Of a DNA stretch of 64,000 nt, positions 11,749-20,146 are shown piece by piece (the stretch's first letter is position 1; each line of letters starts with the position of its first letter). The notes below the pieces were generated by a model that was not told where the DNA came from, did not search any database, and saw only the letters and a list, made by a program, of their open reading frames with translations. The position numbers were made by a program, and so were the translations under genes. Source of the DNA: Deinococcus aetherius (GTDB lineage: Bacteria; Deinococcota; Deinococci; Deinococcales; Deinococcaceae); assembly GCF_025997855.1 (NCBI RefSeq), contig NZ_AP026560.1, forward strand, positions 3,061,501 through 3,125,500, given 5' to 3'.

Positions 11749-12711
11749 GTGAACTTCGTTCTCATCCGGCGCTCCTCCAGGCGTGGGGCGGCTTCCAACC
11801 CCCACGTCCGGCGAGGTCTCGCCACCCTGACCCTGGTGCTGGCGGGTCTGGCAAGTGCGCAGGTGACCTACCGGGTGCGGCCCGGCGACAACCTGACGGT
11901 GATCGCGCGCCGGGCTGGGGTCAGCGTGGCCGCGCTGAAGGCCGCCAATCCCAGCCTGAAGAACGCGAACAACGTGCAGGCGGGCAAGACGTTGACTATC
12001 CCGGGCCGCAACACCCCTGACCGCACCGTGGCCGGAAGCACGCACCGGGTCAAGAGCGGCGAGAACCTGACCGTCATCGCCCGCCGGTACGGCCTGACGC
12101 TCGGGCAACTGCTGCGGGCCAACCCGGAGTTGGACGCCGAGCGGGCGCTGTGGGCCGGGGCGACGGTTCGCATCCCCGGGCGGAACGTGGCGGCCCGACT
12201 GCCGAACGCCGCCAATGGGGATGCCCCGGCCCCCCGCCCCGGCAACCGCACCCCCGGCGCCACGGTGCGCACGGCGTCCATCCGCGTGACTCCGGTGTCT
12301 CCGGACACGCCCTCCGCGCGGGGCTGGCTGTGGCCGGTGCCCGGGTACAGGGCGATCACGAGCGACTTCGGGCCGCGCGTGCTCGGCGGCGAGCGCGAGA
12401 TGCACTACGGGGTGGACATCCTCGCGCCGCAGGGCACCCTCGTCCTCGCGGCGCGCTCTGGCCGGGTGATCGAGTCGCGCGCCGACTTCGAGCGCGGCTG
12501 GGGGTGGACGGTCGTGCTGGAGCACCAAGGCGGCTGGATCACCCGCTACGCGCACCTGAGCTCCACCATCGCCCGCACCGGGGAGCGGGTCGCCGCCGGG
12601 CAGCCCGTCGGGCGCGTGGGCAACACCGGGCGCTCCACCGGCACCCACCTCCACTTCGGCACCTACCTGCGCTGGGACCCCAGGGACCCCCTCGCCCTCT
12701 ACGGCGAGTGA
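11749..12711 (+). CDS. Secreted LysM-LysM-M23 peptidoglycan endopeptidase
   Basis: The product is an exported cell-wall hydrolase. A signal peptide (about residues 14-36, RGLATLTLVLAGLASAQ) precedes two LysM domains (about 38-83, VTYRVRPGDNLTVIARRAGV; and 96-144, STHRVKSGENLTVIARRYGL) that bind peptidoglycan. The M23 domain follows a linker at about 195-320. Its metal ligands are intact: HYGVDILAPQG, YAHLSS and THLHFGTYL. GTG 11749 is chosen because TATGGT lies seven bases upstream. ATG 11737 would add four residues. The next gene overlaps its stop by GTGA. Confidence 0.87.
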   Translation: MNFVLIRRSSRRGAASNPHVRRGLATLTLVLAGLASAQVTYRVRPGDNLTVIARRAGVSVAALKAANPSLKNANNVQAGKTLTIPGRNTPDRTVAGSTHRVKSGENLTVIARRYGLTLGQLLRANPELDAERALWAGATVRIPGRNVAARLPNAANGDAPAPRPGNRTPGATVRTASIRVTPVSPDTPSARGWLWPVPGYRAITSDFGPRVLGGEREMHYGVDILAPQGTLVLAARSGRVIESRADFERGWGWTVVLEHQGGWITRYAHLSSTIARTGERVAAGQPVGRVGNTGRSTGTHLHFGTYLRWDPRDPLALYGE

Positions 12712-12956
12712 GCGCGGCGAAGGCTCCCCTGCGCGTCCACTACGCCGAGGCACGCGGCGACGCGGCGCGAGCGGGGATGGAGGCACTCCTGGCGGCGCTG
12801 CCCGCCCAGCCAGGTTTCCTGGGCGCCGAATTGCTCCACAGCCCCGCACAGCCGGGCCTCGTCCTTGTGGCGAGCCGCTGGGCGGGCGAGGTGCCCGCGC
12901 TGCCCCTTCCGGCGGGGGCGCGGGCGTGGGTGTTCGAGGTGTTGGAGAGCAGGTAG
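12708..12956 (+). CDS. Small ABM-like protein, 82 residues
   Basis: The GTG overlaps the stop of the peptidase gene, so translation is probably coupled. The product (HYAEARGDAARAGMEALLAA, QPGFLGAELLHSP, LVLVASRW) has the length and alternating pattern of an antibiotic biosynthesis monooxygenase-type dimeric alpha+beta barrel: a helix, the GFLGAELL strand and the LVLVASRW strand. It lacks residues that would prove catalysis. The assignment rests on pattern only. Confidence 0.5.
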   Translation: MSAAKAPLRVHYAEARGDAARAGMEALLAALPAQPGFLGAELLHSPAQPGLVLVASRWAGEVPALPLPAGARAWVFEVLESR

Positions 12957-12973
12957 ACTTACCCGACCTGACC

Positions 12974-13002
12974 TTGTTTTCCTATGCTCCTCGTTTTACG
13001 AT
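12974..13002 (+). promoter_or_regulatory. Promoter of the PadR gene pair
   Basis: TTGTTT (12974-12979) and TACGAT (12997-13002) are separated by exactly 17 bases. The -10 box runs into the first palindrome listed next, as expected for a repressed promoter. Confidence 0.6.
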
Positions 13003-13036
13003 GCTTTGGCATCGGTAAGCGATGCTCATTGGCATC
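12999..13036 (+). promoter_or_regulatory. Tandem palindromic operator, probably for the PadR protein
   Basis: Two inverted repeats lie side by side between the -10 box and the PadR start: CGATGC-TTTG-GCATCG at 12999-13014 and GATGC-TCATTG-GCATC at 13021-13036. They share the arms GATGC/GCATC and their centres are about one helical turn or two apart. PadR regulators usually repress their own operon from palindromes of this size. Confidence 0.6.
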
Positions 13037-13067
13037 ACCCCTCGCGCCGATAGGGAAAGGGGTCTGC

Positions 13068-13397
13068 ATGGACGCTCAGCAGCTCAAAGGCCACCTCGAC
13101 TTGCTTCTGCTCGCCGCGCTGGAGCGGGGCCCGAGCTACGGCGGGCAGATCATAGCGGACGTGCAGGCGGCGACGGGCGGGTACTTCTCCCTGCGCGAGG
13201 GGACGCTCTACCCCGCCCTGCACCGTCTGGAGAAGGCAGGGTGGATCGAGGGGGAATTTCGGCAGCTTCCGCGCGGCGGCAGCCTGGTCAAGGTCTACCG
13301 CTTGACGCCGGGGGGACGGGAAGAACTGCGGGCACAGCGCGAACGCTACGAACGGTTCAGCGCCGCCGTGCGCGGTGTGATCGGGGGCAGGGCATGA
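13068..13397 (+). CDS. PadR family transcriptional regulator
   Basis: The 109-residue protein is a compact PadR-type winged helix repressor: KGHLDLLLLAALERGPSYGG, then YFSLREGTLYPALHRLEKAG (recognition helix) and the wing KVYRLTPGGREELRAQRERY. Start ATG 13068 has GGGAAAGGGG before it. An upstream ATG at 12984 would begin inside the promoter. The stop overlaps the start of the next gene (ATGA), an arrangement common for PadR regulators with a membrane or permease-prefix partner. The tandem palindromes at the promoter suggest autoregulation. Confidence 0.9.
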   Translation: MDAQQLKGHLDLLLLAALERGPSYGGQIIADVQAATGGYFSLREGTLYPALHRLEKAGWIEGEFRQLPRGGSLVKVYRLTPGGREELRAQRERYERFSAAVRGVIGGRA

Positions 13398-14614
13398 GGG
13401 CGACCGAACGTTACCTGAAGCATGCCACCCGGGGCTTATGGGGAAAGGCGCGGCAAAACGTCCGGCTGGAGCTGCGCGGTGCCATTGAGGACAAGATTCA
13501 CCGCCACCGGCTGCTGGGCCTGACCGAGGAGGAGGCGACCCGCGCCGCCCTGCGCGACCTGGGAGACCCGCATACCGTCGCGCGGGAGTTGAACCGGGTG
13601 CACACGCTGCCCCACGCCGCCCGCGCCGCATTGCTGGCCGGGGTCGCCACGCTGCTGGGGGTGCAGGCGCTGGCGGGGGTGCCAGTGGTGCGGGCCATTT
13701 CGGGCTCTTCCGGGGAGGAATGTCGGAAGTTCGTCGCCTCTCCGCCGGAACAACGGTCAGCCTGGGAACGCGAACGTTACGAACAACTCCTCCGGGAGAA
13801 AAACGGAGTTGCAGGGTTACTCCATTGGTGTCGAGCCTACGCCGAATCGAGAAGCGACCTCCTGCTTTTAAGCGACCTCGTTGCTGCGTTTGAAGCCGCT
13901 GGGATCAGGCTCACTCCCGTCATCGGCGCGGATAATCTGTATCAACTTTCCTTCTCTGGTGGTCCAGGTATCTACACACTGTATCTTCGAGATCAAAACA
14001 AAGTCATAGATGGGGAGAAAACCATACAAACAAATGCCTTACTTCAAAATCTCCTGACTTCCTTGCCCCAGCACATCCCCCTACGTCTGGTCGGCTTGGA
14101 TAACCCAACGCTTCAAGTTGGTCCTGCCCAGCTCAAGATCGGGACGGAAAGCAACCCCGTCAGGGCCACAGACCTCTACGCCTTGCCGATCATCAATGAT
14201 CTGGAGGCCAAACTGGGGTCGCTCTCGAAGCATCGGGCCACTCTTGGCATAGCGTTTGAAGACTCTCTGGTCTACAGTCCAGCGGACAAAGCTCTTCGTG
14301 TCGGCGGCCCCGACGGGTCACTTTACGCGGTGGTGACGAACGAGCCGGTGTTCACGCCGCTCGGAGCGCCCGTCAATTACGTGCTACGCGTCCGGGCGAC
14401 CAGAGACGGCCTCATTCCTCTTGAGCAATCTGCCTTTTGCAATGCCCAGCGTCCGTGCAACTCCAGAGTTGTCAGCACAGCGCAAGAACTCCTGAACGCG
14501 ACTGAGCGGCGAGAGGCTGCCGCGCTGGTCTACAGCGTCGATTCTGCCGATCTCCACGACCTCAACCTCACCCCCCTTCCCGCCTCGCGGGTTCGCCTCA
14601 TCCCCTACCCTTGA
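13394..14614 (+). CDS. Permease-prefix-domain protein paired with PadR, chimeric base composition
   Basis: The N-terminal 75 residues (RATERYLKHATRGLWGKARQ, then LRGAIEDKIHRHRLLGLTEE, EEATRAALRDLGDPHTVARE) form the permease-prefix type helical domain that regularly sits next to PadR genes. A single hydrophobic segment follows at about 80-103. The rest (to residue 406) is an exported-looking domain of unknown family with Cys residues at ECRKF, HWCRAY and FCNAQRPCNS. Codon use changes inside the gene: about 13740-14480 is visibly richer in A and T than the flanks, suggesting a grafted C-terminal domain. It is coupled to padR. Confidence 0.7.
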   Translation: MRATERYLKHATRGLWGKARQNVRLELRGAIEDKIHRHRLLGLTEEEATRAALRDLGDPHTVARELNRVHTLPHAARAALLAGVATLLGVQALAGVPVVRAISGSSGEECRKFVASPPEQRSAWERERYEQLLREKNGVAGLLHWCRAYAESRSDLLLLSDLVAAFEAAGIRLTPVIGADNLYQLSFSGGPGIYTLYLRDQNKVIDGEKTIQTNALLQNLLTSLPQHIPLRLVGLDNPTLQVGPAQLKIGTESNPVRATDLYALPIINDLEAKLGSLSKHRATLGIAFEDSLVYSPADKALRVGGPDGSLYAVVTNEPVFTPLGAPVNYVLRVRATRDGLIPLEQSAFCNAQRPCNSRVVSTAQELLNATERREAAALVYSVDSADLHDLNLTPLPASRVRLIPYP

Positions 14615-14615
14615 C

Positions 14616-15401
14616 CTACACCTCTGGCACGTACCCGCCCACCTCCTCCAGCAGGTCGCGGGCGGTGAGGTCGAGCCGCACGGGCGTCACGCTGATCAGC
14701 CCGGACTGCACGGCCCCGTAGTCGGTCGTCTCGTCGTGGGCGTCGGCGGCGCGGCTGGTGCCCGCCACCCAGTGGTACTCGCGGCCCTCGGGGTCGTGGC
14801 GGGTGACGATGGAGTCCTCCCAGCGGTGCTCGCCCACCCGGGTCACCCGCACGCCGCGCGGCGTGCGGGCCGGGAAATTGACGTTGAGGAGCACGCGCGG
14901 CGGCAGCCCCCGCGCGAGGACCTCCCGCGCCAGCCGCGCCGCGTAGGCGGCCCCCGCCGTGAAGGAGTACTCGCCGCCTTCCCCCGCCTGCTGGCTGAAG
15001 GCGATGGCAGGAATTCCCAGCGCCAACCCCTCGAAGGCCGCCGCGACCGTGCCCGAGTGGGTGAGGTCGTCGCCGAGGTTCGGCCCCAGGTTGATGCCGC
15101 TCACGACGAGGTCGGGCCGCCCGAGGAGATGGGCGCCGAGGACCACGCAGTCGGCGGGGGTGCCGTCCACCCGGTAGGCGGGAAGCTCCCCGAAGCCCGC
15201 CGAGGCCGTATGCTTGAAGCGCAGCGGGCGCCGGATCGTGATCCCGTGCCCGACCGCCGACTGCTCCACGTCGGGCGCCACGACCACCACGTCGCCGAGG
15301 TCGGCGAGCGCCAGCGCGAGCGCCTTGATGCCCGGTGAGAAGATGCCGTCGTCGTTGGCGACGAGGATGCGGGGCCGTTCGGGGGTGAGAGGGTCGGTCA
15401 T
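14616..15401 (-). CDS. surE: 5'/3'-nucleotidase SurE
   Basis: The 261-residue product is a metal-dependent nucleoside monophosphate phosphatase. The signatures are ILVANDDGIFSPGIKALALA at the N terminus (metal-binding NDD) and VVSGINLGPNLGDDLTHSGT in the middle, plus YRVDGTPADCVVLGAHL. The ATG at 15401 is preceded by TAGCCT seven bases upstream. The much longer reading frame that continues upstream through the next gene is a shadow of it. It follows the BTAD regulator on the same strand by 26 bases and has its own promoter. Its stop lies one base from that of the convergent PadR partner. Confidence 0.92.
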   Translation of the reverse strand: MTDPLTPERPRILVANDDGIFSPGIKALALALADLGDVVVVAPDVEQSAVGHGITIRRPLRFKHTASAGFGELPAYRVDGTPADCVVLGAHLLGRPDLVVSGINLGPNLGDDLTHSGTVAAAFEGLALGIPAIAFSQQAGEGGEYSFTAGAAYAARLAREVLARGLPPRVLLNVNFPARTPRGVRVTRVGEHRWEDSIVTRHDPEGREYHWVAGTSRAADAHDETTDYGAVQSGLISVTPVRLDLTARDLLEEVGGYVPEV

Positions 15402-15427
15402 GGGGCGCAGGCTAACGTGGGACGTCC

Positions 15428-17731
15428 CTAGAAGGGCGTCAGGGGAAGTGGCGGCTCGAACGCGTCCTCCGGGGGGAGGCACCGCCCGGGAGGCCAGACC
15501 GCGCGGGGGGACGCCCCCCGGCCCACCGGGGTGAGGTCGCCCACCGTCAGGGCCACGTTCACCTCGCGCACGCTGAGTTCGAGGGGGCCACCCCGCGTGG
15601 TGACGTTCAGCCGGAACCAGCAGTTCAGCGGCAGCACCGCGCCGAAGGTGTGCCCCGCGCCCCCCGCGTGGTGGTCCGGCAGGGGGGCCGGGGCGTACAC
15701 GACGCGCGGGCCCGTCCCGACGCGCAGGCCCAGCGCGAAGGGCGGCGGGAGGAGCCCGGGGGGCGCGGCGGACCCGGTCACGTCCAGCCGGGCGGTCAGG
15801 GCCCAGGTCCCGGCGGGCACGTCCGGCAGGAGGAGGGTGAGGAGGGGCGGCGGTCCCAGGCGGCCCCGGCGCAGCACCTCCAGGAAGCCGCCGTCGAGGG
15901 CCACCCGGTAGCCGTTGGGGGTGAGGACCCCACGCCGGGGGTGGGGATGGGGGGACGGCTCCGGCGCGGGCTCGGCACACCCTCCCCGGAACCCGGCGGG
16001 GGGAGGCGCGGGCAGCGCGGCGCGGGCCTCGGCGGCGAGTTCGGGGAGGTTCGCGCGGGTGGCGTACAGGAGGCTCAGGGCCGGCTGGGTGGGCAGCAGC
16101 AGCCGCGCGAGCGTGCGGCGCAGGGCGTGGCGCTCGGCGGCGGGCAGGGTCCCCGCCAGGGCGGCGCGGGTGACCTCGCTGGCGAAGGCGAGCCCCGTCT
16201 CCGCGTCGTCGCTGCGGTACTCCAGGCCGGGCAGCGTGAGGGCCTCCTCCCGCCCGGCGGGCACCAGGAGACCCGACCGGCAGGCCGCGTTCAACACGCC
16301 CGGGGCCGCCTCGCCCAGCAGCTCCCCGGCCATCACCCGGTCGAAGCGGTCGTGGAGTTGCGCCAGCCGCGCCAGCCCCTCGCGGGCGGGGCCGGGCAGG
16401 TGGGCGAGGTCCGCCAGGGCCCGGTCGCGCACGTCGGGCGGCAACCGCCCGTCGTGTGCCGCGAGGTCGCCGCCGGACCGGACGAGTGCTTGCACGTACA
16501 GCGGGCAGCCCTCCGACCGCTGCACGAGGCGCGCGGCGCGGGCCCGCCCCGCCCCGCCGTGGTCGGGCCCTTCCCGGGCCAGCGCCCGCATCACGCCCGC
16601 GACGCTCAGGGGCGGCATCGTGACGTGGTGCAGGCGACGCCCTCCCAGCGGGCCGAGCGCGAGCCGCAGGTGGTCGGACCCGGGCGTGGGCGAGGCGGAC
16701 AGGACGACCACGAGCGGCAGCGGCAGGTCGAGCATGAACCGCAGCAGGGCCGCGAGCCAGGCGGGAACCTCGTTCACGTCGTGCAGGGCGACGAGCAGCG
16801 GCACGCCCGCCTCTGTCATGCGCCCGGCGAGGTCGATCAGGTCCGCGTCGGGGTCCGTCGTTCCCCCGGGTGGTCCCCCCGGCGGGCGGCGCTCGGGCGG
16901 CAGGGCCCGCCGCAGGTGCCCGGCGAGCGCCGCTTGCAGCAGAAGCCGCTGGGAGGAGAACCGCACCTGCACCGCCCGCCAGGGCGTGCCCTGCACCGCG
17001 TCCTCCAGCAGCGTTCGCCGGGTGCCGACGTGTCCCCGCAGCAGCACGAGTTGCGGCGCCCGCGCGGCCCGCTCGAACACCCCCCGCAGCGCCCGCACCT
17101 GTTCGGGCCACTCGAAGGTGAGGTCGTCCGGGGCGGCGGGCGGGAGGGAGCGGGCGGGCAGGTGCAGCCCCAGCCGCTCGGCGCAGGCGCGCACCTGCCC
17201 TCCCGCCTGCGGCTGGCCCCGACCCTCGAAGCGGGCGCAGACCGACCCCAGGCGTTCCTCGATCCGGTCGTGGATCAGGCTGCGCCGCCTGTCCACCCAG
17301 TCGCGGAAGGCCGCCGAGCCCAGGTCCTCCAGCCCGCTGAGGGCCGGTCCGCGCAGCGGCGAGAGCCAGGCGGCCAGGTCGCGCTCGTTCAGGGGCTCGG
17401 GCCCACGCAGCCAGCGGTCCAGGTCGGTCTCGCAGCGCAGGGCCAGCATGGGCTGCCGGGCCGGGAAGGGCGCGAGCCCCCGCCCCCTGAGACGGCTGAG
17501 TTCCACCCGCAGGTTCCGCAGGGCGTCCGGCGTGTCCCACAGCAGCCCAGCCAGATGCTCGCGGTGGTGCGGGCACTCCTCCAGCGTCAGGTAGGTCAGC
17601 AGAGCGGCCGCCTTGCCGGGAAGGGACAGCGGCTCCCCCCCACGCGTCGCGTGAACGTGACCCAGCAGATGCAACGTGAGTATCGTCCCACCTCCCTTGC
17701 CGCAGGTGTTCAAGCCCGGGCCCTCGCCCAT
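15428..17731 (-). CDS. Large BTAD/SARP-like transcriptional regulator with degenerate P-loop
   Basis: The N terminus (about residues 18-110) is a winged helix (LTLHLLGHVHATRGGEPLSL, HLAGLLWDTPDALRNLRVEL) followed by a bacterial transcriptional activation (BTAD) region to about 185. A STAND-like NTPase region follows, but its Walker A is LLRGHVGTRRTLL, lacking the Lys of GKT, so ATP use is doubtful. The C-terminal 170 residues are beta-rich and may bind a ligand. No target is visible. The start is uncertain. ATG 17731 lies 20 bases below a TATTCT box. An alternative ATA at 17683 has GGAGGTG upstream and gives the usual N terminus. Confidence 0.72.
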   Translation of the reverse strand: MGEGPGLNTCGKGGGTILTLHLLGHVHATRGGEPLSLPGKAAALLTYLTLEECPHHREHLAGLLWDTPDALRNLRVELSRLRGRGLAPFPARQPMLALRCETDLDRWLRGPEPLNERDLAAWLSPLRGPALSGLEDLGSAAFRDWVDRRRSLIHDRIEERLGSVCARFEGRGQPQAGGQVRACAERLGLHLPARSLPPAAPDDLTFEWPEQVRALRGVFERAARAPQLVLLRGHVGTRRTLLEDAVQGTPWRAVQVRFSSQRLLLQAALAGHLRRALPPERRPPGGPPGGTTDPDADLIDLAGRMTEAGVPLLVALHDVNEVPAWLAALLRFMLDLPLPLVVVLSASPTPGSDHLRLALGPLGGRRLHHVTMPPLSVAGVMRALAREGPDHGGAGRARAARLVQRSEGCPLYVQALVRSGGDLAAHDGRLPPDVRDRALADLAHLPGPAREGLARLAQLHDRFDRVMAGELLGEAAPGVLNAACRSGLLVPAGREEALTLPGLEYRSDDAETGLAFASEVTRAALAGTLPAAERHALRRTLARLLLPTQPALSLLYATRANLPELAAEARAALPAPPPAGFRGGCAEPAPEPSPHPHPRRGVLTPNGYRVALDGGFLEVLRRGRLGPPPLLTLLLPDVPAGTWALTARLDVTGSAAPPGLLPPPFALGLRVGTGPRVVYAPAPLPDHHAGGAGHTFGAVLPLNCWFRLNVTTRGGPLELSVREVNVALTVGDLTPVGRGASPRAVWPPGRCLPPEDAFEPPLPLTPF

Positions 17732-18170
17732 GAGTTGAGAACTTCATGAAGAGAATACTGAAATGGTGAGGGAAGCACAGCCCCTCCCCTCTCGCTCAAG
17801 GTCGGTCGACTTGACAATCCATACTGGGGAACCAGCCACCTGTATTGACGTTGGAAACGACACGTTAACGTGAGGGGGATTTGCGCCCGAACTTACGCTC
17901 TTCTCACAGAATTTGTCCGGGTGTGGGCGTCTTTCCGCCGCGGGGCGGGCCAAACTCCAGTGGCGGCGGGCTCAGGGTGAAGGCAGCCCTCCGTGAGGGA
18001 AAAGTCGACGCCGAGGGCTCACAGCCCTGATCCTCACGCCTCCTTAACGGGATGAGGGGGCGGGCAGCGTGGCCTTAACGCGTCTCTCATTACCCTTTCG
18101 ACATCACCGGGGCAGCGGGCTTCGGTGCCTCGTTCACACGCCCCAGTCAGGCGGTCAGGAAGGGTAGAAC
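17732..18170. other. 439-bp intergenic region with three TTAACG motifs
   Basis: No convincing gene is seen. The leftward half holds a TATTCT box (17757-17752, minus) for the BTAD gene. A perfect palindrome ACGTTAACGT lies at about 17862-17871. TTAACG recurs at 18045-18050 and 18075-18080, inside CCTTAACG repeats exactly 30 bases apart, which may bind a regulator of the secreted-protein gene at 18171. A small AGGGCT/AGCCCT hairpin lies near 18016-18030. An ORF of 69 codons at 17744-17953 is not believable. Confidence 0.5.
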
Positions 18171-19091
18171 ATGAAATACCTCTGGATTGTCGGTGCTTTG
18201 CTCCTCGCCTCCCAGGGCGGTGCCCAGTCGGTCGCCTCCAACAACTCCTGTGCGGGCGACTGCACCGCCATCACCACGACCGGGGACGTGGTCAAGATCG
18301 AGGAGAAGGCCGCCACCACCACGGGGAACGTCAGCGCCGCCCTGACCGAGGACGTCACCGTGTCGATCCCGGCCATCGTGGCGATGCACCTGCACGAGAC
18401 GTCGTGGAACGTGAACCTCGCCAACCTGGACGACCGGGGCAACGACTGCGACTGCTACCGGGCGGGCGAGCACAACATCCTCACCGGCCGTGACGACCTC
18501 TACGACATCCTGGGCCTGATGCGGGCCACCAACTCGGTGTGGCACGGCGACGGCGTGGACCGCGCCGACAACCGCTACTCCTACGCGGGCGACCTGAAGT
18601 GGGACACCCAGTACGGCAGCGGGCTGGCCGGGAAGCTGCTCCAGGTCCACCGTTACCCGGGCATCGAGTGGCGGGGCCCGAACATGACCCAGGTCTCCTG
18701 GAAGGGTCCCATCGTCTGCTTCAACCGCAAGATCGTGCAGAAGTTCACCAACGCCTCCAAGGGCTGGACGGTCAACGTCTCGCTCCAGGGGCGCGGCAAC
18801 AAGCCCGTCACCCCGGGCTTCCCGACCTTCATCCTAGGGGACCGGGTGGCCCAGAGCGGCAACCGCGACAACGCGGCCAACCCCAAGAAGGTCGAGGTGC
18901 TCTACGACGCGCTGACCGGCGCCAAGCCCGGGCTGACCTTCAACCACGCCTTCGCGCGCGGCTCGGCCAGCCTGACGACCACGGGCGGCTGGCTCGACGA
19001 CTACATCCTGGAGGCCCTCGTCTTCGACGGCAACGAGACGGCGGGCGTCAAGGAAGCGGCCGTCAAGTTCGAACTCGTCGGCCAGTTCTGA
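18171..19091 (+). CDS. Secreted protein, putative exported subunit of a surface structure
   Basis: The 306-residue product has a signal peptide (MKYLWIVGALLLASQGGAQS). It continues with a low-complexity Thr/Asn-rich start, then VSIPAIVAMHLHETSWNVNL and a beta-rich body with paired cysteines (NSCAGDC, DCDCYR). No known family is recognised. A good ribosome binding site (GGAAGGG) precedes the ATG. It lies directly upstream of a PapD-like chaperone and a large beta-barrel protein on the same strand, separated from them by a hairpin. By analogy with chaperone/usher operons it could be the main exported subunit, but this is inference. Confidence 0.6.
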   Translation: MKYLWIVGALLLASQGGAQSVASNNSCAGDCTAITTTGDVVKIEEKAATTTGNVSAALTEDVTVSIPAIVAMHLHETSWNVNLANLDDRGNDCDCYRAGEHNILTGRDDLYDILGLMRATNSVWHGDGVDRADNRYSYAGDLKWDTQYGSGLAGKLLQVHRYPGIEWRGPNMTQVSWKGPIVCFNRKIVQKFTNASKGWTVNVSLQGRGNKPVTPGFPTFILGDRVAQSGNRDNAANPKKVEVLYDALTGAKPGLTFNHAFARGSASLTTTGGWLDDYILEALVFDGNETAGVKEAAVKFELVGQF

Positions 19092-19103
19092 CCCCGGCCC
19101 CCG

Positions 19104-19130
19104 CCCGCACCCCGGCTCGGGGGGTGCGGG
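19104..19130 (+). terminator. GC-rich hairpin after the secreted-protein gene
   Basis: CCCGCACCCC (19104-19113) pairs perfectly with GGGGTGCGGG (19121-19130) around a 7-base loop, just after the stop at 19091. There is no U-run directly after it, so it may be a partial terminator that leaves the subunit gene more abundant than the chaperone operon downstream. Confidence 0.6.
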
Positions 19131-19333
19131 CAGGGGTGGGCCCCGCTTCCCCGCAGCGGGCCTCCTGTGCGTGAATCCCGGGAACGCGTCGCGGGGCGTG
19201 CCGCGTTCCCCCTCCTCCTTTAGCGTCTCCCCTTTTTCCTTCCCCCTTTTCGGCCCGGCCCAACATCAGACTGACCGTTCGTGTCCGCACGCCCCGGCCT
19301 CCCGCCCCCCGCTTCCCCTGGAGGAGACACCCC

Positions 19334-20146
19334 ATGCCGCACGCCCCCCGCCTCTCCCACTGCGCCCTGCTGGCGCTCTCGCTGCTGCTCACGCCCGCCG
19401 CCCGGGCCGCCACCGGGGTCAGCATGGACGTCTCGCGCGTCGAGCTGAGCGCGCTGCCCGGCGGCACGGTCAACCATGCCGTGACCGTCCTCAACCCCGG
19501 GGGCGCGAGCGAGGGGGCGATGACCGTCAGCCCCTCCCTGCGCGACTTCGTGCTGCCGCCCCAGGGGCAGGCCCAGTTCCTCCCGGCGGGCACGGGCAAG
19601 AACAGTCTGGCCCGCTGGTTGCAGTTCACCCCCCAGGAGTTCAAGCTCGCCCCCGGCCAGAAGCAGCAGGTGCGCTACACGGTGCAGGTGCCCGCCAACG
19701 CCGCGCCCGGCCTGTACTGGGGCGTATTGTTCTTCAGGAGCGACACGCCCGCCGCCCCGGCGTCCGGCGAGAACTCGGTGTCCCTGAACTACACCATCGA
19801 CGTGGGGCAGATCATCTACGTGCAGGTCGGCACGCCCACCGTGGAGGCCCGCCTGAACGCCCTCGAAGCGAGCTACGCGGACGGGCAGATCAGCGTGGGG
19901 GCCACCGTCAAGAACAGCGGCAGCGGGCTGATCCGGGCGGCGGGGCGGGCGCAGGTGCTCGACGGGCAGGGGCGCCCCGTGGCGCTGCTCCCCATCGAGG
20001 AGAGCGTCGCGCTGCCCGGCTACAGCCGCACCTTCAGCGGGCACGCGGGGCTCGCGCTCGGGCCGGGGCAATATCAGGTGCTCGTCGCCCTGCAATACGC
20101 CAAGGGCAAGTTCTTCACCGGGCAGACCCGGCTGGTGGTGAAGTGA
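19334..20146 (+). CDS. PapD-like periplasmic chaperone
   Basis: The 270-residue product has a signal peptide (about residues 1-28, LLALSLLLTPAARA). The first domain resembles pilus chaperones or PapD-like Ig domains: VSMDVSRVELSALPGGTVNH, AMTVSPSLRDFVLPP, then FTPQEFKLAPGQKQQVRYTV and NAAPGLYWGVLFFRSD. A second Ig-like domain covers about 175-270. These chaperones hold secreted subunits and deliver them to an outer-membrane usher. GGAGGAG lies 7 bases before the ATG. The stop overlaps the next start (GTGA), so it is coupled to the genes that follow. Confidence 0.7.
   Translation: MPHAPRLSHCALLALSLLLTPAARAATGVSMDVSRVELSALPGGTVNHAVTVLNPGGASEGAMTVSPSLRDFVLPPQGQAQFLPAGTGKNSLARWLQFTPQEFKLAPGQKQQVRYTVQVPANAAPGLYWGVLFFRSDTPAAPASGENSVSLNYTIDVGQIIYVQVGTPTVEARLNALEASYADGQISVGATVKNSGSGLIRAAGRAQVLDGQGRPVALLPIEESVALPGYSRTFSGHAGLALGPGQYQVLVALQYAKGKFFTGQTRLVVK

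Noticed and set aside
14616..17747. A 1043-codon reading frame on the minus strand joining SurE to an upstream Gly/Arg-rich region.
   Set aside because: Only the surE part is real. The upstream part lies in another frame of the BTAD gene and is low-complexity GC shadow. A leaderless promoter box marks surE's own start at 15401.
17744..17953. A 69-codon frame in the 17.7-18.1 kb gap.
   Set aside because: No ribosome binding site or promoter box, no recognisable sequence, and it overlaps the BTAD promoter.
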